DNA of 64,000 bases. Source: Malurus cyaneus samueli (Eukaryota; Chordata; Aves; Passeriformes; Maluridae). A program made the position numbers and the translations under genes. Location: positions 29,555,891-29,619,890 of the forward strand of contig CM019220.1 in NCBI GenBank assembly GCA_009741485.1. The letters are read 5' to 3'. The notes under the pieces were generated by a model, which was not told the origin of the DNA, did not search any database, and was given only the letters and a program-made list of their open reading frames with translations. Below are positions 1 to 13,910 of this stretch, in pieces (position 1 is the first letter of the stretch; each line of letters begins with the position of its first letter).

Positions 1-3000
1 TTCTCACATCTAATTCAGCAGTTTAAGGTCCTAAGCATTAACATACAGTTGATTTCTATTCCTGGGCTTATTAATAGTTACTGCCTTGAAATTTATGGAC
101 ATATTTTTCATCAGATTCACATGGCTTTACCCAGAGGTGTGAAGGGAAACATGGCTACAGGGAATGCAGACTTTGTTATTGAACTGCTGTTCCCTCTTTT
201 ATCTTTCCAATCTCTCTTCTGGTTTTCAGTGATGTCTTTTGTTTTCCAGTGAAACTGTCTTTAAGCTGCATGTTCTATGAAATACGTGCTTTTCTGCTTT
301 CTGCTGTTTCATTAACAATCCACCAATTTTGGCTGAGGCTGTGAAATCAAAGATAACATGAGCCTGTTTGAATACAACCCGGTCCTTCCCAACTTTTGTA
401 TTACCAAAATCATGGGTATTAAGAAACTGTATAATCTTCAAGGAATCTCAGCAAGCCTGCAAAGTGATCTGCCACCTCACACCTTGAGCTCTGCTAAGTA
501 CTGGCTTCAATATCAAAGCATGAGATCAATAATGCTTTCCAAACTTTGAGGTGCACACTGCAGTAAATCTGGGTGCTCTGAATCCATAATAATGGTGGCA
601 TTTCTTGTGCGCTGTGTATGTATTAGGTGTTGTCTTTTTAACCCCTATGGAATGTCCTTTCTTTACATTCCATTATATGGTCTATTGTATTTTTTTAAAT
701 TAGTTTTTATAAGAAATCAGTGATTTCTTTTCTCCCTTCTCAATTACATGCATAACTTCAGATATTTTATCATGTTCCTTCTTTTCTGTGGTAAATAGCT
801 CTGCTTTTTTGGTGTTGGTGCTTCAGCTCTGTATAATTTTTGTCTCTCTTCTCTAGGGTTACTCCATGGGGAGTTTCTTTCTCTGAAGATGGGGTAATCA
901 ACATTATTCTGCAAATGTCTACAGTATTTCTAGTAAGGTAATATATAGATTGTACAGATGTAGATAAATTAGAGTTGTCTTACATTTACTTATTCTGCAC
1001 ATCAGTATGTGGAAATTAGAAAAAAAACAACTGCATGGTGAAGATAAGTTTTTAATTAAATTGTAGCATTCTCTTTAAACAATAACAACTCTTTAAAAGA
1101 ATAATAAATGTGAAACCTTGTAAGCTTTGCAGGTAATGCAGTTGTTCCTCTGACAGATTGAGTACTCCCTGAGTTGAACAGTTTCTCCACAGGAGAAACT
1201 GACTGGAAGGCAGAATGAAAGCATTTTTCTCTAAGAGTTTCCAGTTTAGCTATGGCCAAACTTCATGAGAACTGTGGCTTTTAAAAACAGCACTAAATTA
1301 TTACACTTTGGGTGGTTCTGGCTCCTTCTGTGACATGGAAATGTGTTAAATCTAGAAACAAATCTATTATTAAGTAATGTATTTTTTTTTAATCATGTAA
1401 TAGTTTTAAATATTGGACTTGAATTTACTGGGGTGATAGAATACTAAATGCTTCTATCAGTGACATACCTTAAATGTAATTTAACAGTGGATAAGAACCC
1501 AAAATTTCTCAAAGGCAAGATTTGATTTCCCTGTAAGATCTGAAATGTACTGTTCCTTACAGGGTAAAAATGAAATGTAACATTATTTTTCCTACTACCC
1601 AGTGGTGTTCATGCACCCAGAGTATGCACCACCTGTGGTTTTGCCTGCTGCATCCTTAGTGTTCAGGAAATAAGCCAGAATAAATTTATTTTCCATCTGC
1701 TGTATGTATGAGTGTAGGAGCAGCACAACTATATTTAAAGAAAATTGATGATGAAAAAGACGTGCTTCAGAGCTTAAATAAACAGAATTTGTTCACTTGA
1801 CTGATGCACGGTGATGACTTCTGTAAGTGGCTGAGAACCTCCCAAAATGTCTTTTCATGGCTGTGAGAATGATCATGGGGGGTGTTGATTTTGGGAATGA
1901 GGGTGGGGTATGGATACTATTGCAGTGCAATAGCATCACCATCAATGTGCTTGTGTAAACATTTCTAACACCATCAAATTCACTGCAGGGGGTAGCACAA
2001 AACCTTGCTTGTAGTTTTCTGCTAGGGACAACTGGGAAGCTGAATCAGTACCCAAAAGGGTGCAAAGAGCTTTTCATTAAATCCTTTATTCGTGCCTATA
2101 ATACTGACAAAGTCCAACACAGATATTATAACATGAAGTGGCTTTCTTCTTTCAAAAGATGAAATAACAATAAATTTGAAGCATGGTAAAGGTACAAAAA
2201 GTCACAGTGCTGATTGAAGAGACCAGATCTTGTGTGTACTTCTGTTCTTTAAGAAGCACATTCACAAAGCCATGAGTAAATACTAGTAAAACCTGGCAAA
2301 ATATCACTGAAGACAAAAGATTCCAAAGGCAATGTATCAAAATCCTTTGAAACTGAATTAAAAGATCATACGGACTTGGCAAATGCTGTGTGGATCAGGG
2401 TCCGAGAGAAGTCAATTCTTGAATTTAGTTTCCAGTGGCCTTTGCCCTTTTGCATCAAGCAGGAGCTCCTTCCAAAAATAATTTCCTGAATGCAAATGAC
2501 CTGTTATAGCACTTATTACTTGGGGTATAATGTTTGAAGCAGGAGTGACCCTTAAATTAGTTAACGAACACATATGAAACTTGCAACTTCTATTAATAGT
2601 GAAGCAAGTCTTCCATATGTTGTTATAAATTTCAGTCCAAGATGATTAACGTGGCTCACAGGCTACTCTTGTAAGATGATAGAAGAGATATTTTTGCTGC
2701 CTCTCCTGAGAGGGCTAGTGTTTCAGATCATTTCCAAACAAGCTTCTTCCAAGTGAGAGATGGTTCTCATTTTTTTGTCACCTTAATAAAAAGGTGATGA
2801 ACACTCTCTTCTTAACTGTGCCCTTATTTGAACATCAAACAAATATCATGACAGTATGATGTGATAATGGTGTGTACATGCTATGCATGAAATAATGTTA
2901 TATTCATAAATACAAGTCATTAATTTATTGGGCCTGTCCTTACATTTGGAATAGGGTGCTTGTAGTGGTACATGGAATCTCAGAAGTGAATTCAACAGAT

Positions 3001-5735
3001 ACATCTTCATTATTACTTAGAGTAGGTCTCTATCTGGCATATTTTACATAAATTCTGCCAACAGATTTTAGGAAAAAAAAATCTTATTAACTCCTTTATT
3101 AATTAAAATAATAAATTCAATAGCAAATTGTTTACAGCCATAAACAAGTTGGAGTGGCCTAGGATGCTTCTTTTGGTATAGAAAAATGTGATTGATGAAG
3201 CTCAGAGGATCAATTTGGACACTGAAGAAAGTTTATTTGGTTTCAGAATCTTAAAACTTGGATCTTGGCTCTACTAAAATAATTGATAATTCTGTCACTC
3301 AATTGTGGGTTCATCTCTCCATTGTATGAAATCCTGCTCCAAGGAGTCACCATGGCAAACTGAAGAGGCAATTTTCTGGTTCTGTTGTCTAAGGCGTTTG
3401 GGTGGCCTTGGGCAGAGCAATATTTCCCACCCGACACCAGCAGCAGCAAGAGCACTAATTGTTATTAGAGACCTGTTCTTCCCAGCACCAGCAGCAACCC
3501 ACGAAGCAGTGCTGTGGTGAGGCACTGGAGCCAGCTCCAAGGGAGGTGACACATCCCTGCTGTCACTGCAGCACAGCCGTACAACACAACAGAATTTCGT
3601 GTGCCCGTGCCATCCCCTGGCTCGTGCAGCACTGGCTCTGTGCAGCTCTTTACTGCCTGCATACAGTGAGCCTACACATCTTCCAAACTTCCTCACCTCA
3701 TTGTCCCTCATTTGCCCACTGCTCAAAAAGAAATCTGATTTTCCACTTGGAAGACAATAATGAGAACAGAATGTATGGTGTTCTAAGTGAGTGTCCCAGT
3801 GAGAGCTCCGTGGGCAGCAGCTGGGGAAGGCAATGGCAAGTGGTACAGGCTGCAGGCAGTGACCAGTTATTTCTTTATTTATTTACTGGTACTATGTGAT
3901 GCTGTTCCTAGATGAGAGAGAGAAAAACACTGAATATTCTTGTTTGGCTGGAACTATTCATCCTGATTCATCCTCTCTGATTCAGAAGAGCTGAGGCTTG
4001 AAATGCCTGTCTGTGGGTACTGTTGACGCTGGCTGAAAAGAATTTGTCAGACTGTGTGTGTTTGTGAGCTCTTAGCTGTGCCACTTAACAACTCCTCTAG
4101 TTCACTAAATGAAGGCTTGTTTTGAAGCTAAGTGACACAAATTTTGCTGTGGAAACTGCATCCAATTTTTGGCCTCTCATCACAGAGCCTGTGTTTCAGT
4201 AAAGTTTTCCAGCTAGTAAGAGGTCATGCTGCATACAAGCATGATCTTGAACTTTGAACTGTGTGAGATGAACAATCTTTAATTCAGACATCAAAAAGCA
4301 GACATCTGAGTTGTGGGCAAGGGGGAAGAAAGGACAGCCAGAAAGAGAGTGAGAAGTTATTGGAGTTACTAGGCGTGAAGTTCCAGTATTAATCTATAGG
4401 GTTGTTGGCAGGCCACCTGGGATAGAGTGGCCTTCCTTATTTTTGTAGTCCATTTGTCTCTCAGAGATTATGTTCCTTTCCTGTATTGACTACTTTATTA
4501 AAACATAACCCTATAACATCATATTGAAACTCCCTCCAATACATTATTTTATTTTTATGAGCTACTGGATCATAGATTATTAGGGTCCAAAACTCTGTGT
4601 GCATGTGTATGCCTGTGCATGTCTGTCCTTGTCAAAACTTGAGACCACATCCCAAACCGATGTGATACAGGATGTCTGACACCTCTTAGTGTCTGCAGTC
4701 TACAACAGCCAGAGGCTGATCCAGAGAGGTTCCATTCTCAGATAATACTTGTGACATTTTTCTCATGTACACTTCTGCTTGGATAACAAAACCAGCATCA
4801 GTTCACACTGACCAAGGTGCGCTCTTCTGTAAGCCAGAGCTTGCTGAAAAATGGACAAAGATTGGAGCTACCACCATTAAACTTCCAGGGATGAATTTTG
4901 GTGCTTTTTGGCAGGCTTCTATAAACAAGATTTTCCCTTAGATCCAAGTTTTCTTCCAGCCTAAACCCTATATTTCTTTGCCTAACCCAATGCTTAGGCA
5001 TCTCAGGGTATATTGGCAGTGCTTCTGGATGTTTATTTTTGCTGTACATATGACTTGACCCTACCTCCAGCCCTGGCTTCACTCAGCAGCATCTGCCAGT
5101 CCCAAACCTGTAAGTGCACCCACTACCTGTCAAAGGTGAGCATGATATCTCAGTTAAAACTGGCCACTAAAACCTGTTCCAAAGCTTATTTCAACAAACC
5201 CTTCGCTATTCAAATCATACCATCTCAATTTCTAGATTTATTTTTAGCAGCAGCTGAACTTAAGCTTCAATGGCTTGTTTAGAATTATGCATATTAACAG
5301 ATCAAATACTTTGAGTCTTTTTAATAAAAACTTTTCTACACTCAAGATTAGCTTTTCTTCAAAGCCATGCCTTAATGAAGTAAATGTGCAGCAAGCCATC
5401 TAACTCCATGTTCCAACTGAAATATTCTTTCCACTGCTATATTTAAGGTAGGAATGGATATCATAAAATTACTGCAAAATTGGGAAAAGGAGACTTGAAG
5501 CAGAACCGTAGTCCAAAAGAGCCCCTGAAATGTCAACTCATGCTCTGTTGAATCTCCCAGCATAGATTAATTGTTATGCAGACCATCCATAACTAATATT
5601 TATTTCAGCAGCATTGCTCTACTTGTTCATGATGTCCTCAAGACAGTTTTGTCCCCCCAAACAAATGACTTTTTCAATGTTAAAAACTTTTTTTCCCTCT
5701 TGAAATTAAATTGCAAAGTTATGTGTGAAGGGGAC

Positions 5736-5780
5736 TATCTAAAGCATGTATCTAAAGTATTTTATATCTAAAGTATTTTC
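5736..5780. repeat. Short AT-rich tandem repeat
   Basis: The word TATCTAAAG occurs three times in 45 bp. The last two copies share a 16-bp unit (TATCTAAAGTATTTTA and TATCTAAAGTATTTTC). This looks like local slippage; no function is implied. Confidence 0.6.
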
Positions 5781-8387
5781 TTCTTTGCCATTATGTGTTT
5801 ATAGATAATATTTCTAGTTGTGACCTCCAGAAAATGTTATTGCCTCTTTCTGTTTGAACTATATAATGTTATAAATTTCCCTCTGTACAAGAGTTCTGAT
5901 TTGAAGATAGTGCAGCTGCAAACCTCGTGATATAGTGGAAAGGACATCGAATATTAGATGGTATCTCAGATAAGATAATTAGATCATCCTGAGTATTGAA
6001 TAATGTGTACAGACATCAAAATATTTACTATGTGAGGCAATCATGATGACATTGTTGGTAAATCGCACTCCTCTGCAAATTAATTTTAAATTTATCATCT
6101 CATTTCAGTGACAGTTGAACTCATTTTGTGACTTTATAGAGGAATTTATTTGCCATTTATGCTACAAAAGGTGATGCTGGTGTATGAGAAAAAGTACAGA
6201 GGGCTTGATCTCAGCCAGCAAGGCACTTTAGGAAATGGAAGTTTTCAGCAGCAGCAATAGCTCAGATTCAGTCACCCATAAATCTCCCCGAGGGATGAGA
6301 TTCCTCAGCATCTGTATCCTTCCCTCCCCTGTCTTTGCTTTAATGTATCCTCTGCAGGAGTCACTACCCCAGCATCTTTCTAAGGCACCTTCTGGCTCAT
6401 TTCCTATTGGAAAATCCATCTGCCCTGTGCTCAAAGGGAGCGGGTTTTACTGCCCCCTCATTAGTGCCCTGCCCAGTTCCCTCTGCACAGGGGGAGTTTT
6501 TGGTGGTCTCTCCACGGCTGCTTTTCAGTGATATCCCTGAAAGTGAGTGGGGGGATGCATGACTGCCCTCCAGGAAGATTGAGAGAACTGGGCCAGGCTC
6601 TTAAAGCAGCAAAAGGCAGCAAGAGTTCACCCTTTCACATGTTTGTGCTGCTTAATCTTTCGAGGTGGAGAAACTGATCTGCCAGAGACAGGTGATCTGG
6701 GGAGTTACTACAGGTACTGGGCAAAACTCTGCATTTCACACCATTCATCCTCTTTAGCCATAAAAACCCATGGGGAATGTATTAGTTCTCAGGGGCAGGA
6801 TGAGTTACTCTGAACAAAGCTGGGATGAAATAATGTGGTGGGTTAAGCTTAGTTAACAGCCACACACCCACCTGGCTGCTCGTGCCCTCCTCTCTTCTGC
6901 TGGATCTGAAAAAGTAGGAGGAGGGAGAGACTTGTGGATGGAGATAAAGACAGTTTAGCAGGTGAGCCAAAGCAAAAGCAGAGGAGGAGGAAGAGAAGGA
7001 TGAAGTTGTTTCCCATAATAATGTTGATCTCAATGTGAAAATTTGAAGGTACAGATGTTGGTACAACATTCCTCTGAAACACGAGTTCTCTGCGTTAATG
7101 TACCTTGATGTCCACAGATGTTACAAAATTGGGAGGAGCAGGGTCTTAGTGTGTGCCTGTTCTGCTGCTCCACAGCCTCGCCTGCAGTGCTGTGTCTCTT
7201 CATCTCTGCTGGGAGGTACTTTCCTGTTTAATAATTAATTTTAGTTTCCTTTTGAAGTGAGAACCCTAACAGTAATTTTTGTTTTGGAGAAGGAAACGTT
7301 ATGGGAAGATTGGGCCTTAAGTTCCTCTTATTTCTCTGTATTGTTTCCTTTTGTGTGGCGATTTTTGTACAGCTACTGCTTTGTTGCTGCCCTCAGGGCT
7401 CTTTGTTTTAGGCGTGCCAGCAACCATTTTTCAGTGTGATTCTTGCTTTTTTTCCAGCTAATATTTCACTGTTGCAAAGCTATAATTTTCTGTGTAGAAA
7501 GAAGATGGCTTTGTTTGCAGCTCCATGTCTCATAGAAGCCTGATCAGATGCTGTATTGCAGTGCACATCCCAAAATTTGAGGTTTTTTAGGAGAGATCTA
7601 AATGCAAAACATTTACTCGCTTTTTCTCTGGCTTCTCAGCTCACTGTAATTCTGGTGGGTGGCTTTTCAGTCCCAAATCTCTTTTGATCCTCTTTGCAAT
7701 ATTCTAATGCCTCATGTTTGGGTAATCCTCTTGCTGTGCTGCTGCCTGGGTTTTCCAGGGCTGCAGTTTGCATGTCTGCCTAGGCTCCATGCCTCAGATA
7801 CTGATAAAAAATTAAGTAAAAGAAGACTTGCATATGAATTAGGAATATTTCTGTGGCTGGTGGACTGCCTTATTTGAAAAAAAAAATGTGATTAAGATTT
7901 GGTATTTATGCTATCTCTTTGTGTTTTCCAGCCCTGCACATGGGGTAGGGATGGATGGTCTGTGCTCACCAGGGGCTCACTGCCAGGAGTGCTTCTCAGC
8001 TGAAATGGTCAATCTCTGCTGGAAGAAATTCCACTCTTCTGGAAAATTGTCATCTCGAGTGAGAATTAATATTCAATTCCTTGGCTGCTTCTGAATTCCT
8101 CATATGTCTTTGCTCTGTGGTTACTCAGAGATGTTGACCTTCCTGCCCTTGGGGAAAGTCACGGGGAGTCAGCATCACTCTGTTCTAGAACACAAAACCT
8201 GGAAAACCCCAAGAGCACAGATTTTGTTTTAAAAATTCCTAAAGTTGCCCAAATAGATTCCAATTGCGAATTTTATAATAATTTCTGGATTAATGGCTAA
8301 CACAAATCGAAACAAAAGAATCTTACTACATTCGGTTGGATAAACATCTGTGCTGTATAGAAATCTGTAATTTATTTTACCCCTCTT

Positions 8388-8433
8388 CTTGATTATCTTA
8401 GAAATTTCCCAGCCTAAATGATTCTATGATTCT
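8388..8433 (+). repeat. CR1 LINE 3' tail remnant
   Basis: About 46 bp ending in CCTAAATGATTCTATGATTC followed by T match the extreme 3' end of avian CR1 elements: a GAT-ATCTTAG segment, a TTCC-A-CCTAAATG segment, then the ATTCTATG-type terminal repeat. The part upstream is too diverged to follow. The element is in + orientation and severely 5'-truncated or decayed. Confidence 0.65.
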
Positions 8434-11400
8434 GGTTTCCTCTTTTTCACTTTGATGGTAAGTATACGTTGTTCTGTCAGAGAAAAGAATACCCACATCT
8501 TCCATCTTATTTATTTGAGCAGAGTGCCTTTATAGTGTAACATTGTCATCATTACCCTTTTAGCACATTTTTAAGCATCTAGACAAAATCTAAGTAAATA
8601 ATGTTGATATTTTAATGGATAATTTTGCAAATATGGTGGCTTAAGCAGTTTTAAATATCTTTGCACAGGTGTTGCTGACTGGATGAAATTAATTTTTGCA
8701 ACTCAGCCCCTATCTGATGGAGTCCTGCAGGACACACTGAAGTGGACATGGGTGAAACCGGGCATATTCTTCAAGTTCTGCTGCTAAATGGGGTATTTTT
8801 AAATTTTTTTTTTAAAAAAAACCCAGATTTTCCCCCAAATGTCTCATTGTGATAATCACAAAGTGTTGGGGGTCCTTTAATGGGTACAGAGTTTAGTGCA
8901 TTCACTGATTTAGTGTTTCTTCTTTAAGTTATAGCAGTATATGCACATCTAATACCAAAAGCAGTAAAACTAATAGCAATGGGTTAAATATATTTTACAT
9001 ATTTAGGATTTCTTCATACAAGAAAGTGGAAATAGCAGGATTTACTTTCATATTCAATTATATTTTAACTTCAATTTATAAACTATCAAACTTTTTTTTG
9101 AGAGCAGGAGGATGGTACATTCCAAAAATAATCATGATCTAGAAATCAATGTTGTGCCCTAAGGTTTGGAGCAGTCGTGCAATCCCCACTGTCATGTACT
9201 TTTGGTAGCAACAGAGTTGAAAACTAGGGCAGCACTGAGTGACTTCCGTGGCATGTGTTTGGGCATCATATTTGTCCTTACTTTTATTCAACCTGCTTGC
9301 AAACATCAAGGAAATATTTTAAGGAAATGAAAGCTCTGAGAAAAGGCTTTGGTAAATCTCAGCTGTGCATAGAACAGTGAGAGCAATTGAGAGCAGTGTA
9401 TAATGAAACAAGAACTAGGTAAAAAAAAAAGAGAAAAATCCAAAGCTGAGAAACATCTTTCCATCCACAAAGCTTTTGAAAGCAGGGACTGTATTTAAAC
9501 AGCAGTTCCTTGGTCTATAAAGCTGATTTGCAATGGCCTCCTTTGTATCATGGGTTTGATTTCAAAACTCTACCTAAGTACTTATTACAAGGTGGTAGTA
9601 GCATATCAGGTACACCTCCAAGGCTTTTGGATTATTAAGAGATTTTAGTCAATAACAAAAATCTTCAGGGCTTTCTAGCTCTTTAGAGACTCCATACTGA
9701 TTCTTCTGACTGCACAAAATTTTCCAATCTGTAGAGTTTAGTGGATTACTGCACATATAAATAGATTTTGTAAAGTCACCATGTGACTGTGGGCATGCTG
9801 GGGGGAGCTCCTGGGGCAGAGTGCTTGCTGTGGCTTCCCTTTAACTCTTCAGCTGAACTAGAAATATGTGCCTCAATAAAGCCCTCCCTAATACAGTGTA
9901 TGTGCGTGTAGTTAAAAAAATTAGCTGAGAAACAGAGCAAGTGTTTCAGCCAAGGGGCTTTGACTGAGGTTGAGATGGGAGCTGGCTTTGGACAAATCAA
10001 TGGAGTTTTGTAGCCCTTTTTAAAATGCCACCTCCCGTGGCAGTGGGTTCTTAAGTTAACTTCAGCACTGCTTGGGAAAAATGATTGTGTTTTCTGTGCT
10101 TTGTCAGAAAGGCAGGCAGAATCTGACCCAAGGTTTGTGGTGTGCAGGACTGCTGGACTCATCATCCAGGCAGCACCTTGGCAAAGGCAGAGCACGTCCT
10201 ACTGCTGCCCACCTGGCCAACCACACAGGACAGGGCTGAAGATGTGGAAGAAAGCTGTGGATCTGTGAGTTGGGCACAGGTGAAATGGGAGGGAGCTGAG
10301 GAATTGCCAGGCAGAAGAGGATATGAGTACACAATGGAGAGTAGGATATTGTGGGTCTGCAGGACAGAGAAGAGGAATGGAAGGCTTGGAGAGGGGTTTG
10401 CAGACATGGAGGAGCTGGGAAGGGTGACAGATGGAAGTAAGAAGGACAGGAACAGTGAAATTGTATCTGAGGGAGGGAGAAATCTGATTTCATTTGTTCT
10501 GTTATCCTTGGACAAACTCATTAAAACCTTGCTGTCTGGTGCAGCAGTTGTTAAGTGACAAATTCTAACTCAAAAGAGGTGTAGGTTAGCAGCTTCTTAC
10601 CTAAGTTCCTCTGAAGCTTCAGCATAGCTGTAATCCAGTCTGGGTACCATTCCAGCAATGCCAACACCATTCCCTGATTTCTGTGGCTCACTTTGCACCA
10701 GTTTTCCTTGTTGCAGATGTATTGATGCTGCCTCCACATCCCTCTGGGGTGGACATGTGTACACAGAGCAGGGCATGCCAAGAATTTAAAGTGTTTGGAC
10801 CATGTTATAGCAAACTCTAGTAAGCAAATAACTAATGCAAATAGCTAATAAAATAAAAACCAGATCTTATGACAACAAAAAGTCAAACTTGCTTCAAAAC
10901 TATTTCTTCTGGAAGGAGAGTGCCTTCCTTACCTCTACAGGAAAATGCTTTCAGCCACTGAAATTCAGGAGAGGGGTGCAAGAGGGAGCATTATCTGTCC
11001 AGCTGAGTCACAGAAAATGTTTTGATGCCTGTGTCCTCCCAAACAAGTCAATGCCCAGCAAAGGTTCTGGCATGCTGGCAGTGGGTAGGAGACCTTGAAG
11101 CCCCTTAGCCCCACTCTCTGGGCAACTCCTGTGCCTCTGAGCTGCAGCTGGGGCACCTCAGATTTGGGTCTTGTGGTTTTCAACATCATGCACCCACATC
11201 TGGCCCCAGCCTCGCACACTGAAATGCTTCACAAGCTAAATATTTCATCGGCTGCCTAGCCTGTGCCTGGTGGTAGTCATTTCAAGTGGATGCTCTGCAT
11301 TTAAAGAGACTGACTGCTTTGCCTCAGCCCAGCATAATCAGCTGTCTTGCAAACTCCACAGCTAATAAAATATTAAATCCCTTTTGGCACCCAGAAATAA

Positions 11401-12760
11401 ATCCAGGCTGGAGATTCTCATCACATATATCTCTCTCCCCTTAGCTCCCTGTCCCCACCATGGCACTGAGGTGCTGTTTTTCAGGGTATGTCAGGTGGTC
11501 ACACAGGAGATGAGCAGTGCTCCAGGAGCAGGGTATTTTCTGTTGGGATGCACTGAAGTGATCCAGTCAGGCACCAGCTGCGCTTGCAGCCTGTGGAATG
11601 TCTGCCCCACGGCTCCAAGCTGCTCAGTGGGAGCTGCATTCATTTAAAGGCTGAAGTTAAAAGTAGTGTATCACATTAGAAACCAGGCTAAAATAATAAA
11701 GAGCACAGTAGTCATAAACCTCTACAAAAGTTATTCATAATTTAGTTATTAAATTCTTGTTTAAAGACTGTATATAGTTTCAAAATCACAATTTTAATGT
11801 TACCGCTGTGTTAATGCAAGGTAACCATGCCTCTCCAGTACTTCATCTTGTTTTAATTCTTGGGGCTAGGAGTTTATTTGATTTTTCTCCTCCAGCCACC
11901 TACAGGTGAGCTAAAACAGTTATAAAACATCTGCAGAAAATCTGCCCAGGTCAGCAGGTCCTAGGTCAAAGCTCCTTGAAATCAAAGGGCAAAGTGTCAC
12001 CAGCTTTAACAGGCTTTGGGTCGAGCTCCTGGGGCCTGCCCCTGCATCATTCACAGCATGTGCTTAGTGCCCAAGGGGCTGAATCCTCATCACTCAAAAA
12101 TCACACGTGTGAGGACCTGGAGCTGATGTGCACCTGAGGCTGCCTGCCCTGGGAACTGCTGCTGTAGCACCCCAGCCCCAGAAAGTGTCCCTTTGGTCTC
12201 TAAGGGGGAGCATGGTTCCCATTAGGGCTGGATGGAATGAACAGCCAACTCAAGTGTGTACAAACCCTGCATGCATCATCAGCACAGTGCTTCCTCTGGG
12301 CCCCAAAGGCAGTAATTAGTAAAATATGTGGGGTTCTGAATTCCCAGGTGGGCTGTGTGTGAGTAATGAGCACAATATCGTGTGCTGTTGTTGGGTGGTC
12401 ACAACAGCTGTGGCAGCAGCCCTTTTGTACAACAAACAGGCTGCCTGCTCCCTGTCTCCCAACTTTCCAGGCTGGGGAGATTTTCCCAGTCACGTGAGAC
12501 CAGAGAGATGTTGTTCCTATTTTTCTGTACTTATCCATGCCCTATTCCTGCACAGCCCCCCAGGACATGATCACAGCAGCTATAGTTACAGCAGTGTTTC
12601 TCTTGACTATACTAGAGTTTTCTTTGGCTTTGAAAATGCTGCAAGAAATCCCTTGGCAGAGCTAATGACTAACTGGAAATGTGTTAGAAACCCACTTGAC
12701 AATTAGGATTAGGTGACAATCGGAAAGCTGCTTGGCAATAATCATTGAGGTGCTGCAGCA

Positions 12761-13206
12761 TATCCAGTGAAAGGAAACAGAACTGGGGAAGGGGCTGGAG
12801 AGCCAGTCATATATGAGGGGCTGAGGTAGCTGGGGGTATTTAGCCTGGAGAAAAGGAGGCTCAGGAGAGACCTTATTGCACCCTAGAACTACCTGAAAGG
12901 AGTGTAGTGATATGGATTGGCCTCTTCTCCCAAGAAACAGTAATAGAACAAAAGGAAATGGCTTCAGGATGTGCCAGAGGTTTAGGTTGGATATTAGAAA
13001 AATTTCTTCATCAAGGGGTGGCCAAGCATTGTAACATGCTGACCAGGGCAGCTGTGGAGTCACCATCCCTGAAGGTATTTAAAAGATGTGCAGCTGTGGC
13101 AATAAGGGACAGGTTTTAGTGAGGGACTGAGCAGTGCTGGGTTATTAGTTGGATTTGATGATCTTGGAGGTCCTTTCCAGTCTAAATAATTCCAGGATTC
13201 TATAAA
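12761..13206 (+). mobile_element. CR1 LINE, 5'-truncated 3' end
   Basis: About 446 bp match the non-coding 3' portion of avian CR1 retrotransposons. Recognisable blocks in order are TTTAGCCTGGAGAAAAGGAG, ACTACCTGAAAGGAG, GGTTTAGGTTGGATATTAG, GGAGTCACCATCCCTGAAGG and TTGATGATCTTGGAGGTCCT, ending in a degraded terminal repeat (CCAGGATTCTATAA). No reverse transcriptase frame remains. Not one CpG dinucleotide is present over the whole copy, as expected for an old copy methylated in the germ line. Confidence 0.93.
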
Positions 13207-13910
13207 ACTGTTGCCTAAATACATAGGAAGACTTAGCCACATCTCAGCACATGCACTGAAAGCCTTGCAGCAGCCCTGGCTTTTAGCCTGTTGCTGTAGG
13301 ACAAGCCAGAGCCCAGCATGAGCCTCATGTCCCCAGGCCTGTCTCCATCAGGACCAGGAAGCTCCTGCGAGTCCTGGGCTGCTGTTTGCCAGCCCCAACC
13401 AGGCGTGAGCTCTTTGACAGCCTACCAGAGGTGATGCCAGGTGTGCTCTTGTGTTTTGTGCAGTAGTTTGGGTGTCAAGAATTCCCCAAAAGCAGGAAGC
13501 TTTACCCAGGATATCTGTTTGCAGCCTCTCTTACAAAATAGTTTTCAGTTTTAGCATCACTTTTATTTTTGAAAAATTGAAAATGCTATTTTGGTTCACT
13601 CAGCTCCTTCATTCTGGAAGCTTTCTTTTGGAATGGGGGCGTTTCCTAAAAGGCTTTGATGTAATTAATACTTTTCTGTGGTTGTACGTGATTTGATGCT
13701 GCCTGACAGGATAAAATCAGACAAGCATCACCCAGGCCTCTCCCCAGTGTTTTTCACAGTTTCCTTCACTTTAGCACTCACCAGTCCTTGCGAGCTCAAT
13801 GCGTTCTGGCACCTCAGTGCTGTCACAGGGCTGAGTGAGACACACCATGGCAATGGCATTAAGCTTTTCGATGGCAGCTCCATTCTTTGAGCATGCTTTG
13901 CCACATTTCT

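Larger units (their letters stand above)
1..12760. other. Intergenic region, no supportable gene
   Basis: No exon, RNA gene or recognisable protein was found on either strand. Open frames of up to about 146 codons occur (for example near 3.3-3.9 kb and 9.8-10.6 kb), but they overlap on opposite strands, sit in locally GC-rich or purine-rich DNA and resemble no protein I know. By synteny with other amniotes, MSTN should lie further to the left; none of its exons is seen here. Alternative 5' untranslated exons of C2orf88 could lie here but cannot be recognised without transcripts. The only repeats noted are a short tandem repeat near 5.74 kb and a CR1 tail at 8.39-8.43 kb. Confidence 0.6.

Noticed and set aside
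3295..3899. Open frames of 143 and 146 codons on opposite strands
   Set aside because: They overlap each other antisense, resemble no known protein, and lack convincing splice or start context. Judged chance frames.
9776..10558. Four overlapping open frames of 119-139 codons
   Set aside because: Competing frames on both strands in purine-rich DNA; no domain or family resemblance and no supporting splice structure.
1..12760. MSTN, the expected left neighbour of C2orf88
   Set aside because: No myostatin exon could be recognised in any frame; it presumably lies beyond the left edge.
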